From: Caulobacter sp. BK020
GTDB lineage: Bacteria; Pseudomonadota; Alphaproteobacteria; Caulobacterales; Caulobacteraceae
DNA: 64,000 bases
Assembly: GCF_004342605.1 (NCBI RefSeq)
Contig: NZ_SLZL01000008.1
Location: forward strand, 1-64,000
Direction of reading: 5' to 3'
The notes beneath the pieces are model-generated. The model had not been told where the DNA came from. It saw only the letters and a program-made list of their open reading frames with translations, and did no database searches. Shown in pieces: positions 8,138 through 16,786 of this stretch. The position numbers were made by a program, and so were the translations under genes. Numbering within the stretch: position 1 is the stretch's first letter; every line of letters starts with the position of its first letter.

Positions 8138-9718
8138 TCACCCCCGCGGCAACCCCACCTCGAACCCCGCCCCCGCCGCCGTCTCGACCAGCGAGATCCA
8201 CCCCGAGCTCGCCGCCAGCAGCGACCGAGCGATCGACAACCCCAGCCCCGTCCCGCCCGTCTCCCGCCGGCTGGTGAAGAACGGTTCGAACAGGCGCTCG
8301 CGGTCGGCCGCCGGCACCCCCGGGCCGTCGTCGGTCACCCGCAGCACCACCTCGTCGCCCACCGCTTCGGCGCGGATCGTCACCCGGCGCGCGCCCGCCT
8401 GACGGCTGTTCTCGACCAGGGTCGTCAGCACGGTCTCGACCGTCGCCTCGGGCGCGGCGACCAGCGGCAGGCCGTCCGGCAGGTCCAGCGCCACGATCAC
8501 GTCGCGGCCCTGGGCGTCGGCCACGCGCCGGGCCACCGGGGCCAGTTCGGAGGCGACGCCGGCCTGGGGCATGGCCATATCGGCCCGGGCCAGATCCATC
8601 AGCCGGCCGACCAGCTGCGAGAGCCGGGCGCTGTCGGCCGAGATGTTGGACAGGAACCGTCGGCGCTCATCGGGGGTCATGGTGTCGAAGTGGTCGTCCA
8701 GCAGCTCGACCGCGCCGGTGATGCCGGCCAGCGGGGTCTTGAACTCGTGGCTGACGGCGGCGGCGAAGTCGCGCAGGTAGCGCGAGCGCACGGCGATGGC
8801 GTCGGCCATCACCCGGAAGTCCTGGTAGAGGTCGCGGATCTCGACGGCGGCGGTGGCGGGGGTCTCCGGCACGCTGCCCTGGCCGGCGGCCACGCTGCGG
8901 GTGGCGGCGCTCAGCGCCTCGATCGGCCGGGTCACGCCGCGCGACACCAGGCCCGACAGCAGCACCAAGAGCAGGATCGTCGCCGCGCCGCCGACCAGCA
9001 GCTTGCCCCGGTCCTGGTAGACGCCGCGGAACAGCGCCCGGGGCGAGCGCGACAGCAGCAGCGCCCCGACCACCTGGCCGTTGACGATCACCGGCCGGGC
9101 GTGGTGCAGGCGCACGGCCGAGGCGCGGCTGAGCCACTCGAACGAATAGCGCGGGTGATAGGCCCCGTTGCGGCGCAGGACCGTGCGCGAGCGGCCCTTC
9201 AGCGCCGCCTGGATCTCCGGCAGGGCCGCCAGGCTGCCGCCCTGCCCCAGGCCGCGCACGACCACGCCGTGGCGGTCGACGATCAGGATCGAGGCCAGGG
9301 TGCTGCGGCTGGTCTGGTCGAAGATCGGCTCCAGCACCTCGGCGGCCGCCTCGGCCTGCGGGTCGGCCTTGGCGCCGGGGACCGAGGCCGGCCGCTCGGG
9401 CAGCAGGGGCGAGCTGCGCAGGTCGACGCTCGTGGCCTCGGGGCGGTAGTAGCCGGGGTCGTCGCGGGCGTCGGGATCGGCCGGGGTCAGGTCGCGCACC
9501 GCGCCCGGCCACAGGTTGGCCGCGGCCGAGGCCAGGGCCGCGCCCTGCGAGGTCAGCTCGGCCTCGGTCTGGCGCACCAGGGTGTTCTCGTAGGTGCGCA
9601 GGAACACCGCCCCGATGGCCGGCATGGCGGCGGCGAACAGCAGCACGGTCAAGAGGATGGTGCGCAGGCGAAGGGCCGGCCACCAGCGCCGCAGCCATGC
9701 CCCCAGACGGTCGTTCAT
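8138..9718 (-). CDS. Membrane sensor histidine kinase (CreC-like)
   Basis: 526 aa. Transmembrane helix 1 lies at about residues 18-41 (LRTILLTVLLFAAAMPAIGA). A long periplasmic sensor region follows to about 235, then helix 2 (LLVGGAATILLLVLLSGLV) and a HAMP linker. The HisKA box SHEFKTPL puts the phospho-acceptor at His324. The ATPase domain has N box (LVENSRQAG), G1 (VTDDGPGVP), F box (LFEPFFTSR) and G2 (GGTGLGLSI). It overlaps the response-regulator gene by four bases and is translated after it, so the two form one signalling pair. The large periplasmic domain suggests an extracytoplasmic signal, but which one is unknown. The CreC resemblance is an impression. Confidence 0.93.
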   Translation of the reverse strand: MNDRLGAWLRRWWPALRLRTILLTVLLFAAAMPAIGAVFLRTYENTLVRQTEAELTSQGAALASAAANLWPGAVRDLTPADPDARDDPGYYRPEATSVDLRSSPLLPERPASVPGAKADPQAEAAAEVLEPIFDQTSRSTLASILIVDRHGVVVRGLGQGGSLAALPEIQAALKGRSRTVLRRNGAYHPRYSFEWLSRASAVRLHHARPVIVNGQVVGALLLSRSPRALFRGVYQDRGKLLVGGAATILLLVLLSGLVSRGVTRPIEALSAATRSVAAGQGSVPETPATAAVEIRDLYQDFRVMADAIAVRSRYLRDFAAAVSHEFKTPLAGITGAVELLDDHFDTMTPDERRRFLSNISADSARLSQLVGRLMDLARADMAMPQAGVASELAPVARRVADAQGRDVIVALDLPDGLPLVAAPEATVETVLTTLVENSRQAGARRVTIRAEAVGDEVVLRVTDDGPGVPAADRERLFEPFFTSRRETGGTGLGLSIARSLLAASSGWISLVETAAGAGFEVGLPRG

Positions 9719-10452
9719 CCGCCGACGCCGACCCCCATTCCCGAGGAACCCTGGCAGGCCCCCAGCCGGTAGCCGATCCCGGCCCGCGTCTCGATCACGT
9801 CGTGCCCGCCCACGCCGGCGAACTTGGCCCGCAGGTTGCGCACGTGGCTGTCGATGGTGCGGTCGGTGACCGCGAAGCCGGGACCGCGCAGGCGGTCGAT
9901 GATGGCGTCGCGGCTGAACACCTTGGTCGGGGTGGCGGCCAGGGTCTTGAGGATCGTGAACTCGGTGACCGTCAGCGACACCTGGCCGTCGGCCCAGGCG
10001 GCGCTCCAGGCCTCGGGGTCAAGGCTCAGACGGCCGCGGACGATGCGGCCGTCGGCCGGGACGGCCTCGGCGCCCTTGGCGCTGGTCCGGCGCAGGATGG
10101 CCTGGACGCGGGCCGTCACCTCGCGCGGGCTGAACGGCTTGACCACATAGTCGTCGGCGCCCAGCTCGATGCCCAGCACCCGGTCGATCTCGTCGTCGCG
10201 GGAGCTGAGGAACAGGATCGGCAGGTCGCCCTGGGCCCGCAGCCGTCGGCAGACCTCCAGCCCATCCAGGCGCGGCATGTTGATGTCCAGCACCACCAGG
10301 TCGGGCGTCCGCTCGGCCACGGCCGCCAGGGCCGCCTCGCCGTCGGCCGCCTCGCGGGTGTCCAGCCCGGCCTTGGCCAGGGCGAACACCAGGAGCTGGC
10401 GGATGTGAGGATCGTCGTCGACGACCAGGATCGTGCGCTGCATGTCGCCCAT
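9715..10452 (-). CDS. OmpR-family response regulator (CreB-like)
   Basis: 245 aa. N-terminal receiver: acidic cluster VVDDDPH, phospho-acceptor Asp in LVVLDINMP at about residue 57, Thr/Ser switch FLSSRDD and Lys in VVKPFS. The C-terminal winged helix has FTILKTLAATPTKVFSRDAIIDRL and RTIDSHVRNLRAKF. It is the upstream gene of the pair and overlaps the kinase start (ATGA-type overlap). A glycine-rich tail (GMGVGVGG) follows the winged helix. Targets are unknown; no direct-repeat site before it stood out. Confidence 0.93.
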   Translation of the reverse strand: MGDMQRTILVVDDDPHIRQLLVFALAKAGLDTREAADGEAALAAVAERTPDLVVLDINMPRLDGLEVCRRLRAQGDLPILFLSSRDDEIDRVLGIELGADDYVVKPFSPREVTARVQAILRRTSAKGAEAVPADGRIVRGRLSLDPEAWSAAWADGQVSLTVTEFTILKTLAATPTKVFSRDAIIDRLRGPGFAVTDRTIDSHVRNLRAKFAGVGGHDVIETRAGIGYRLGACQGSSGMGVGVGG

Positions 10453-10545
10453 GTTCAGCGCTCCGCGTGCGGGGTCAACCGGGACGACAGGGCGGATCGG
10501 CGCGTTTGCCGTGCAGATCCGGTGCAGACGTCCGCCCCGCCCGCC

Positions 10546-11565
10546 TTAGGTCCCCCGCACGGCGTCGGTCCACTTGGCGAACGGGGTGTCGGGCTCCTCG
10601 CCCAGGCTGGGCTGCAGCGAGCGCAGATCGCTGGGACGGATGTTGAACGCCTTGCGGAAGCTGCGGCTGAAATGGGCTTCGCTGCTGAAGCCGCACTGGA
10701 AGGCGATCTCGCTGATCCGCCGCCCGCGCTTGGGATCCAGCAGGGCCGCGCGGGCCAGGTGCAGGCGGCGCTCCCAGATATAGGCCGTCACCCCGCCCAG
10801 GGGTTCGAACAGCCGGTAGAGGGTGGAGCGCGACACGCCCAGCGCCTCGCTGATCCGGGCCGGGTTGAGGCTGGGCTCCAGCAGGTTGTGCTCGACATAG
10901 GCCCGGGCCCGCGCCAGCACGGGGGACTCGCGCATGCCGAAATCGGCCCGCCCGGCCTCCATGGCCAGGCACGCGCCCAGCAGCGCGATGGTGGCCCGGG
11001 TGATGCCCGGCAGGGTCTGCGGCAGCAGCTGGGGGAACCAGCGGGTCACCGCCGTCAGGTGCTCGATCAGCAGGCCGGCGCGGTTGGCGTCCAGCACCAT
11101 GCCGTGCAGGTCGATGTCGGGCGCCACGGCCTTGACGTCGGCGCGCGGCAGGAAGGTGGTCAGCACCTTGACCGCCGTGCTGTGCAGCAGCATCGGCCGC
11201 GACAGGTCGCAGATCCCCACCTCGCCCGGCCCGAAGGCGAACGGCTTGCCGTCGAAGTCGCCGGTGTGCGAGCCGGCGATCTGGAACTGGACGATATAGT
11301 GGTCCAGGCCGTCGGCGGCGATCATCTCCGGCGTGCGGAACATCGTCTGACCGCCGGTCTCGGTGACGTAGAAGGCGTGGGGCCCCAGGCGCAGCGCGGT
11401 GATGTTGGCCGTGAAGCCCGGTTCCGGGTCGCGCGCGTCGAGCGCCTTCAGCACTTCGCGCCGATAGTAGTCGTGCCGCTGCTCGGGCGGGACGCTCCGG
11501 GTGCTGAAGTTCGTCCGCCCCAGCCGAAAGTCCGTTTCGGCAGGCGGGTCCAGAGATTGATTCAT
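10546..11565 (-). CDS. AraC-family transcriptional regulator
   Basis: 339 aa. The C-terminal AraC helix-turn-helix pair covers about the last 100 residues: RISEALGVSRSTLYRLFEPLGG then RISEIAFQCGFSSEAHFSRSFRKAF. The N-terminal two thirds look like an AraC-binding-2 cupin-type ligand domain (GLDHYIVQFQIAGSHTGDFDGKPF). The start is ATG 11565, which has GGGGGAGG five bases upstream; an earlier TTG in frame is unlikely. An 8-bp inverted repeat lies just upstream at 11588-11616 and may be its own site. It stands alone, with no adjacent metabolic operon, so its regulon cannot be guessed. Confidence 0.9.
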   Translation of the reverse strand: MNQSLDPPAETDFRLGRTNFSTRSVPPEQRHDYYRREVLKALDARDPEPGFTANITALRLGPHAFYVTETGGQTMFRTPEMIAADGLDHYIVQFQIAGSHTGDFDGKPFAFGPGEVGICDLSRPMLLHSTAVKVLTTFLPRADVKAVAPDIDLHGMVLDANRAGLLIEHLTAVTRWFPQLLPQTLPGITRATIALLGACLAMEAGRADFGMRESPVLARARAYVEHNLLEPSLNPARISEALGVSRSTLYRLFEPLGGVTAYIWERRLHLARAALLDPKRGRRISEIAFQCGFSSEAHFSRSFRKAFNIRPSDLRSLQPSLGEEPDTPFAKWTDAVRGT

Positions 11566-11587
11566 GTGGCCTCCCCCAAGGCACAAT

Positions 11588-11616
11588 CACGCATTCACCG
11601 TACTGGCCAATGCGTG
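11588..11616. promoter_or_regulatory. Inverted repeat upstream of AraC gene
   Basis: CACGCATT (11588-11595) and AATGCGTG (11609-11616) are perfect inverted copies separated by 13 bases, 23 bases before the AraC start codon. The two-turn spacing suits a dimeric regulator. The autoregulatory role is inferred. Confidence 0.5.
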
Positions 11617-11679
11617 CGTTCGTCGCACCACGCGAGAGCGGCGTTTTCCTTTGAGACAAGGGATCAAGAAAATGGAACC

Positions 11680-11912
11680 GGCATGTAATGGTCGCGCCGC
11701 GCAAAGCCTTACTGGTGTCGTCCGCTTCGGACGAACGCCGATCGACAATCCGCGCCGTCCGCGACCCGTGCGCCGAGGCTCGGCCGCAAGGTCATCGGCT
11801 TGGAGAACGGCGCAGCGCGAGACCTTGGGGGAGGTCGCGCGACCAGCGCCGCCCACGTCCCGGAGGGGGACCTGAAAACTGAAGGCGGGCCTTGGGGAGG
11901 CCCGCCTTTTTT
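11680..11912 (+). ncRNA. Candidate small RNA ending at a strong terminator
   Basis: The 411-base gap between the AraC gene and the next gene has no convincing reading frame. On the plus strand it holds a perfect hairpin, TCGTCCG-CTT-CGGACGA (11718-11734), an AAGGTC/GACCTT pair (11788-11826), and a textbook intrinsic terminator at 11883-11912. No recognised plus-strand gene lies upstream to use that terminator, which points to a short transcript starting inside the gap. The 5' end shown is a guess. It does not match 6S, tmRNA, SRP or RNase P RNA motifs I know. A 64-codon Arg-rich frame (11688-11882) overlaps it but looks non-coding. Confidence 0.35.
11883..11912 (+). terminator. Strong intrinsic terminator
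   Basis: AGGCGGGCC (11883-11891) pairs with GGCCCGCCT (11899-11907), loop TTGGGGA, followed by an unbroken T run. The T run on the plus strand sets the direction. On the minus strand it could weakly stop the 12-kb operon as well. Confidence 0.85.
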
Positions 11913-11976
11913 ATTCGCCGATCCAAGTTTCGCGTCCGCCCGGAGCCCGCAGCGCCTCAAAGGCTCGGCTGGATCC

Positions 11977-12441
11977 CTACTCCCAGGAAAAGACTGTGCG
12001 TAGAGCGCAATCCGAAGGGGTCTGCCCTTCCTCGAACAAGGTCACGCGCCGGATGGCTTCCATCTGGCGCGCGGTGAGCGGCGCGGCCGAACTGAAATAG
12101 GCCGCGCCATGGCCGCCGTTCCAGAGGGCGACCACATGCCCCCCATCCGTCTCCCGGCGTTGCGCGAACCTTGCCGGCCTCGTGCTCGTCCCAGCCTCGA
12201 CGATCCGTCCCTTCGGCCGCCCGGCCCAGCCGATTCCGCGAACATGGAGCACGCCGAACGGTCCCTCCCAACGGAAGTCTCCCGCGTGGATACCGCCCTG
12301 GAGCGTCGTGACCTTCTCGCCAGGCAGCAGGTCGATGATCGGCGAGTAGCCACAGAAGCGCGCCGGTCCCTTCAGATCAGCGGCCTGGCCCTGTGTGCAA
12401 AACACCATGACCAGCGCCGCCGCCCCGACCAGCGCTTTCAT
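11977..12441 (-). CDS. Secreted hypothetical protein (154 aa)
   Basis: The Sec signal peptide MKALVGAAALVMVFCTQGQA is probably cleaved before ADLKGPARF. The mature part is about 134 residues, with two cysteines (FCGYSP and SDCALRT) that may form a disulfide, and no recognised domain. It is the last gene of a run that also holds the HlyD and ABC genes, 11 bases behind the HlyD stop, so it may share their transcript. A Sec signal argues against it being the type I secretion substrate, which normally carries a C-terminal signal. Function unknown. Confidence 0.65.
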   Translation of the reverse strand: MKALVGAAALVMVFCTQGQAADLKGPARFCGYSPIIDLLPGEKVTTLQGGIHAGDFRWEGPFGVLHVRGIGWAGRPKGRIVEAGTSTRPARFAQRRETDGGHVVALWNGGHGAAYFSSAAPLTARQMEAIRRVTLFEEGQTPSDCALRTVFSWE

Positions 12442-12452
12442 GCCCGCCCCCT

Positions 12453-13835
12453 CTAGTGCTCGCGGCCCATCCGCCAGAAGGTCTGGAACATCGGCTCGAC
12501 CAGATAGGCGAGGGCCGAGCGCTTGCGCAGCGGGATCAGCACCTCGACCGGCAGGCCGGCCTGCAGGCCCGACTGGGCGCCGCGCACCTTGCGGATCTTG
12601 TCCAGTTCCTCGGGCGGGGCCGAGACCTCGGCCCGGAAGTACTGCACGCCGGTCTTCTCGTCGGTGAAGCTGTCGGCCGACAGCTCGGTCAGGGTGCCGT
12701 TCAGCAGCGGCAGGTCGCGCTCGTGCAGCGAGGTGAAGCGGATCTGGGTCTTCTGGCCGGGCTTGAGGTCGTCGGCGTCGTTGGGCGAGACCTTGGCCTG
12801 GATCACCAGCCGGCGATCCTGGGGCACGATCTCCATCAGGGTCTGGCCGGGCGCGACTACCCCGCCCACCGTGAAGACGTTGAGCCCCACCACCTTGCCG
12901 CTGGACGGGGCGCGGACCGTGGCCCGGGCCAGCTGCTCGCGGGCGGCCAGCACCTTGGGCTGCAGGTCGTCCAGTCGCACCTGCACGTCGCGCAGCTGGC
13001 CGGAGACCTCCTCCATCATCTGGCGCTCCAGCGACAGGGTCTGCAGCCTGGTCTCGCCGATCTGCTCGGCCGAGCGGGCGATCTGGGCGCGATAGGCGCC
13101 GTCCTCGCCGGTCAGGGAGGCGGCGCTGCGCTGCAAGGCCAGCACCCGGGTCTTGGGGGCGAAGCCCTTGGCGGCCAGATCCTGCACGCCCTTCAGCTCC
13201 TCCTCGATCAGCTTCTGCTGCTCGCGGTTGGCGTCCAGCTGGCGCTCGGCGCCGCTGCTCTGCTGGCTCAGCTGCAGAATCCGCTGGTTGAGCACCCCGC
13301 GCTGGGTCTGCAGCGAGCTGCGGCGGGCCTGGAACTGCTGGCGCTGCAGGCGCAGGGCGTCCTCGGCCAGGGGTTTGTCCTCGGGGGCCAGGTCGGCGAA
13401 TTCGGGCGGGGCGGCGACGGCCGGCAAGCGGTCGCGCTCGGCGATCAGGCGGGCGCGCTGGGCCAGCAGGGTCAGGACCTCGCCGGTCATGCCCCGCTCG
13501 TTGGCCCGCAGCTCCGAGGCCGACAGCTCCACCAGGATCTGGCCCTTGACCACGCTCTGGCCCTCGACCACCCGGATGGCGGTGACCACCCCGCCGTCGC
13601 GGTTCTGCACCGCCTGGCGGTTGCCAGCCACGGCGATCACCCCGTGGGCGTAGGCCCCGGCGTCCAGCGGCGCCAGGGCCGCCCAGCCGAGAAAGCCGAC
13701 GAAGAACAGGCCGGCCACCCCGGCCCCGATGCGGATGATGCGGACCGGATCGTCGGACAGGCGCGGCGGAAGCTTGGCGGCGGCCTCGCCGGTGGTTCCG
13801 GCGGCCGGGGAGCCCTGGAAGGTCGTGTCGGTCAT
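12453..13835 (-). CDS. Type I secretion periplasmic adaptor, HlyD/PrtE family
   Basis: 460 aa. One N-terminal membrane helix (IIRIGAGVAGLFFVGFLGWAALAPL, about residues 33-57) follows a short cytoplasmic tail. A lipoyl half (NRDGGVVTAIRVVEGQSVVKGQILVEL), a long coiled coil (about 120-315, rich in Gln/Arg/Glu), the second lipoyl half (VRAPSSGKVVGLNVFTVGGVV) and the HlyD signature region (GQKTQIRFTSL) follow in order. Its ATG overlaps the stop of the ABC gene by four bases, so the two are translated together. It forms the periplasmic bridge of a type I secretion system like RsaE/PrtE. Confidence 0.93.
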   Translation of the reverse strand: MTDTTFQGSPAAGTTGEAAAKLPPRLSDDPVRIIRIGAGVAGLFFVGFLGWAALAPLDAGAYAHGVIAVAGNRQAVQNRDGGVVTAIRVVEGQSVVKGQILVELSASELRANERGMTGEVLTLLAQRARLIAERDRLPAVAAPPEFADLAPEDKPLAEDALRLQRQQFQARRSSLQTQRGVLNQRILQLSQQSSGAERQLDANREQQKLIEEELKGVQDLAAKGFAPKTRVLALQRSAASLTGEDGAYRAQIARSAEQIGETRLQTLSLERQMMEEVSGQLRDVQVRLDDLQPKVLAAREQLARATVRAPSSGKVVGLNVFTVGGVVAPGQTLMEIVPQDRRLVIQAKVSPNDADDLKPGQKTQIRFTSLHERDLPLLNGTLTELSADSFTDEKTGVQYFRAEVSAPPEELDKIRKVRGAQSGLQAGLPVEVLIPLRKRSALAYLVEPMFQTFWRMGREH

Positions 13836-15601
13836 GGCTTGGCGGCCTGCAGGGGAGTGACGGTCGAGCCGGGCTTGCCCGGAGCTTGGCCGGCGGCCTG
13901 GGCGGCGGCGGCCATCTTGGCCACGACCTCGGTGCGGGGACCGAGCATCTCGACCTGACCGTCGCGCAGCACCAGCAGGCGGTCGGCGATGTTGAGGATG
14001 CCGGTGCGGTGGGCGACGATCAGGATCGCCGCGCCCCGCGCCTTGGCGGCCAGGATGGCGTTGTTCAGCGCCGCCTCGCCGTCGGCGTCGAGGGCCGAGT
14101 TCGGCTCGTCCAGGATCAGCAGCGTCGGCTGGCCATAGAGGGCTCGGGCCAGGGCCACGCGCTGGGCTTGGCCGGCCGACAGCCCGCGTCCACCGGCCCC
14201 CAGCACGGTGTCATAGCCCTTGGGCAGGCGCAGGATCAGCTCGTGAACCCCCGCCTCCTGCGCCGCCGCCACGACGTCGGCGTCGACGATGGCCGGATCG
14301 GCCCCGGCCCAGATGGCGAAGCGCGAGATGTTGTCCTTGATCGAGCCCGCCAGCAGGCCGGAGTCCTGCGGCACATAGCCGATGTAGCGGCCCAGCCGGT
14401 CGCCGTCCCAGTCGGTCATGTTGGCGCCGTCCAGGCGCACCACGCCGACCTCTGGGGTCATGGCCCCGGCCGCCACCCGCGCCAGGGTGGTCTTGCCCGC
14501 GCCGCTGGGACCGATCACGCCCAGGATCTCGCCCGGGGTCAGGCGCAGGCTGACGCCGCGCAGCAGCACCGGACCTTCGCCGGGCGCGCGCACCGCCACC
14601 TGCTCCAGGGCCAGGGCCCCGGTGGGCGCGGGCAGCTGGGTGCCCGACACCTCCAGGCCGCGGCCGGGCGGGAACAGCTTGATCAGGTTGTTCAGCGCGC
14701 CGCGCGCCTGGCCGACCACGGCCCACGAGCCGACCAGCTGCTCGATCGGCTGCAGGGCCCGGCTCATCAGCACCGAGGCGGCGATGATCGCCCCGGCCGA
14801 GATCTGCTTGTCGACCGCCAGCCAGGCGCCCAGGCCCAGGGCCGCCGACTGCAGGAACATGCGGGTGAACTTGGTGGCCGCCGAATAGCCGCCGCCGGTG
14901 AACTGGGCCTTGGCCGACAGATCCAGTCCCGCCCGGCGGTCGGCCAGCTGCCGCTCGCGCAGGGCGCCGCGCATGCCCAGCGCCCGCACCACCTCGCCAT
15001 TGGCCGCGGCCGCTTCCTGCGAGGCGTAGGCCTGGGACTGGGCGACGAAGGCTTCGCGGGCCCGCGCGCGGGTGGCCCGCTCGTTGAACACCGCCAGAGC
15101 GACCAGCAGGGCCCCGCCGGCGATGGTCATCACGCCCAGGGCCGGATGGATCATGAAGGCGACCAGCACGTAGATCGGCGTCCACGGGATGTCGAAGGCG
15201 GCCACGGCCACCGGGCCCGACAGGGCCTGGCGCACGATGTCGAACTCGCGCATGCCCTGGGCCGAAGCCCCTGGGGCCATGGCGCTCATCAGCTTCTGCA
15301 GGATGCCGCCGGCCAGCAGTCGGTCCAGGCGCAGACCGGCCAGGGTCAGCAGGCGCGAGCGAACCGATTCCAGCGCCGTCTGGGTGCCCAGGGCGAAGGC
15401 CACCACCAGGGTCAGGTACAGCAGGGTCAGCCGGCCCTCGGTCGGCACGACGCGGTCATAGACCTGCATCATGTAGATGGTCGGGGCCAGCAGCAGGATG
15501 TTGATCAGGGCGCTGAAGACGGCCGCGGCCATCAGGTGCGGCCGGCACGCCCGCAGGGCGGCGACCAGCGGCGGCGGCAACGGGGCGTCCAGGAACTTCA
15601 C
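13832..15601 (-). CDS. Type I secretion ABC transporter, PrtD/RsaD family
   Basis: 589 aa. The N-terminal six-helix exporter domain (about residues 20-310) lacks an extra peptidase domain. The ATPase has Walker A GPSGAGKTTLA, ABC signature LSAGQAQRVALARAL, Walker B LLILDEP and H-loop IVAHR. The start is taken as GTG 15601, giving MKFLDAPLPPPL, with GGGAGAG just upstream; the frame continues 21 codons further (to 15664) but with unlikely sequence. It pairs with the HlyD gene by a four-base overlap. No TolC-like gene or repeat-in-toxin substrate adjoins it, so both must be elsewhere. Confidence 0.92.
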   Translation of the reverse strand: MKFLDAPLPPPLVAALRACRPHLMAAAVFSALINILLLAPTIYMMQVYDRVVPTEGRLTLLYLTLVVAFALGTQTALESVRSRLLTLAGLRLDRLLAGGILQKLMSAMAPGASAQGMREFDIVRQALSGPVAVAAFDIPWTPIYVLVAFMIHPALGVMTIAGGALLVALAVFNERATRARAREAFVAQSQAYASQEAAAANGEVVRALGMRGALRERQLADRRAGLDLSAKAQFTGGGYSAATKFTRMFLQSAALGLGAWLAVDKQISAGAIIAASVLMSRALQPIEQLVGSWAVVGQARGALNNLIKLFPPGRGLEVSGTQLPAPTGALALEQVAVRAPGEGPVLLRGVSLRLTPGEILGVIGPSGAGKTTLARVAAGAMTPEVGVVRLDGANMTDWDGDRLGRYIGYVPQDSGLLAGSIKDNISRFAIWAGADPAIVDADVVAAAQEAGVHELILRLPKGYDTVLGAGGRGLSAGQAQRVALARALYGQPTLLILDEPNSALDADGEAALNNAILAAKARGAAILIVAHRTGILNIADRLLVLRDGQVEMLGPRTEVVAKMAAAAQAAGQAPGKPGSTVTPLQAAKP

Positions 15602-15739
15602 GCGTCTCTCCCACGGGCGCGCCCCTCCTTCGCCCGCTCCACGTCGCCGGACGAAGGCCCACACCCCTTCGGCGGTACCTAACGTCGCCCCTGGGGCGAA
15701 TGCAAGGCGGTCTTGCGCCAGCGGCGCGAGGTTTGCCCC

Positions 15740-16699
<960 letters not shown>

Positions 16700-16701
16700 T
16701 T

Positions 16702-16716
16702 ATTTGTAGGATAAAT
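16702..16716. promoter_or_regulatory. AT-rich inverted repeat before sugar dehydrogenase
   Basis: ATTTGTAGGATAAAT: ATTT and AAAT arms with seven bases between, 26 bases upstream of the dehydrogenase ATG, in an AT-rich patch unlike its surroundings. It could be an operator or part of the promoter. This is weak evidence. Confidence 0.3.
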
Positions 16717-16755
16717 GATCGGGAGAGGTGGCGATGTCAAACACCATCCTCTTGA

Positions 16756-16778
16756 TCCCTCTCTTTTCGAGAGAGGGA
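16756..16778. terminator. Hairpin behind GH3 gene
   Basis: TCCCTCTCT (16756-16764) pairs with AGAGAGGGA (16770-16778), loop TTTCG. It sits just after the GH3 stop on the minus strand. No T run follows on either strand, so it may be an attenuating or RNA-stabilising hairpin. Confidence 0.4.
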
Positions 16779-16786
16779 ATTTCACC

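Noticed and set aside
11688..11882. 64-codon frame ending right at the orphan terminator
   Set aside because: Arg- and Pro-rich without helix pattern, no ribosome site, and it overlaps likely RNA stems. Treated as part of a candidate RNA.
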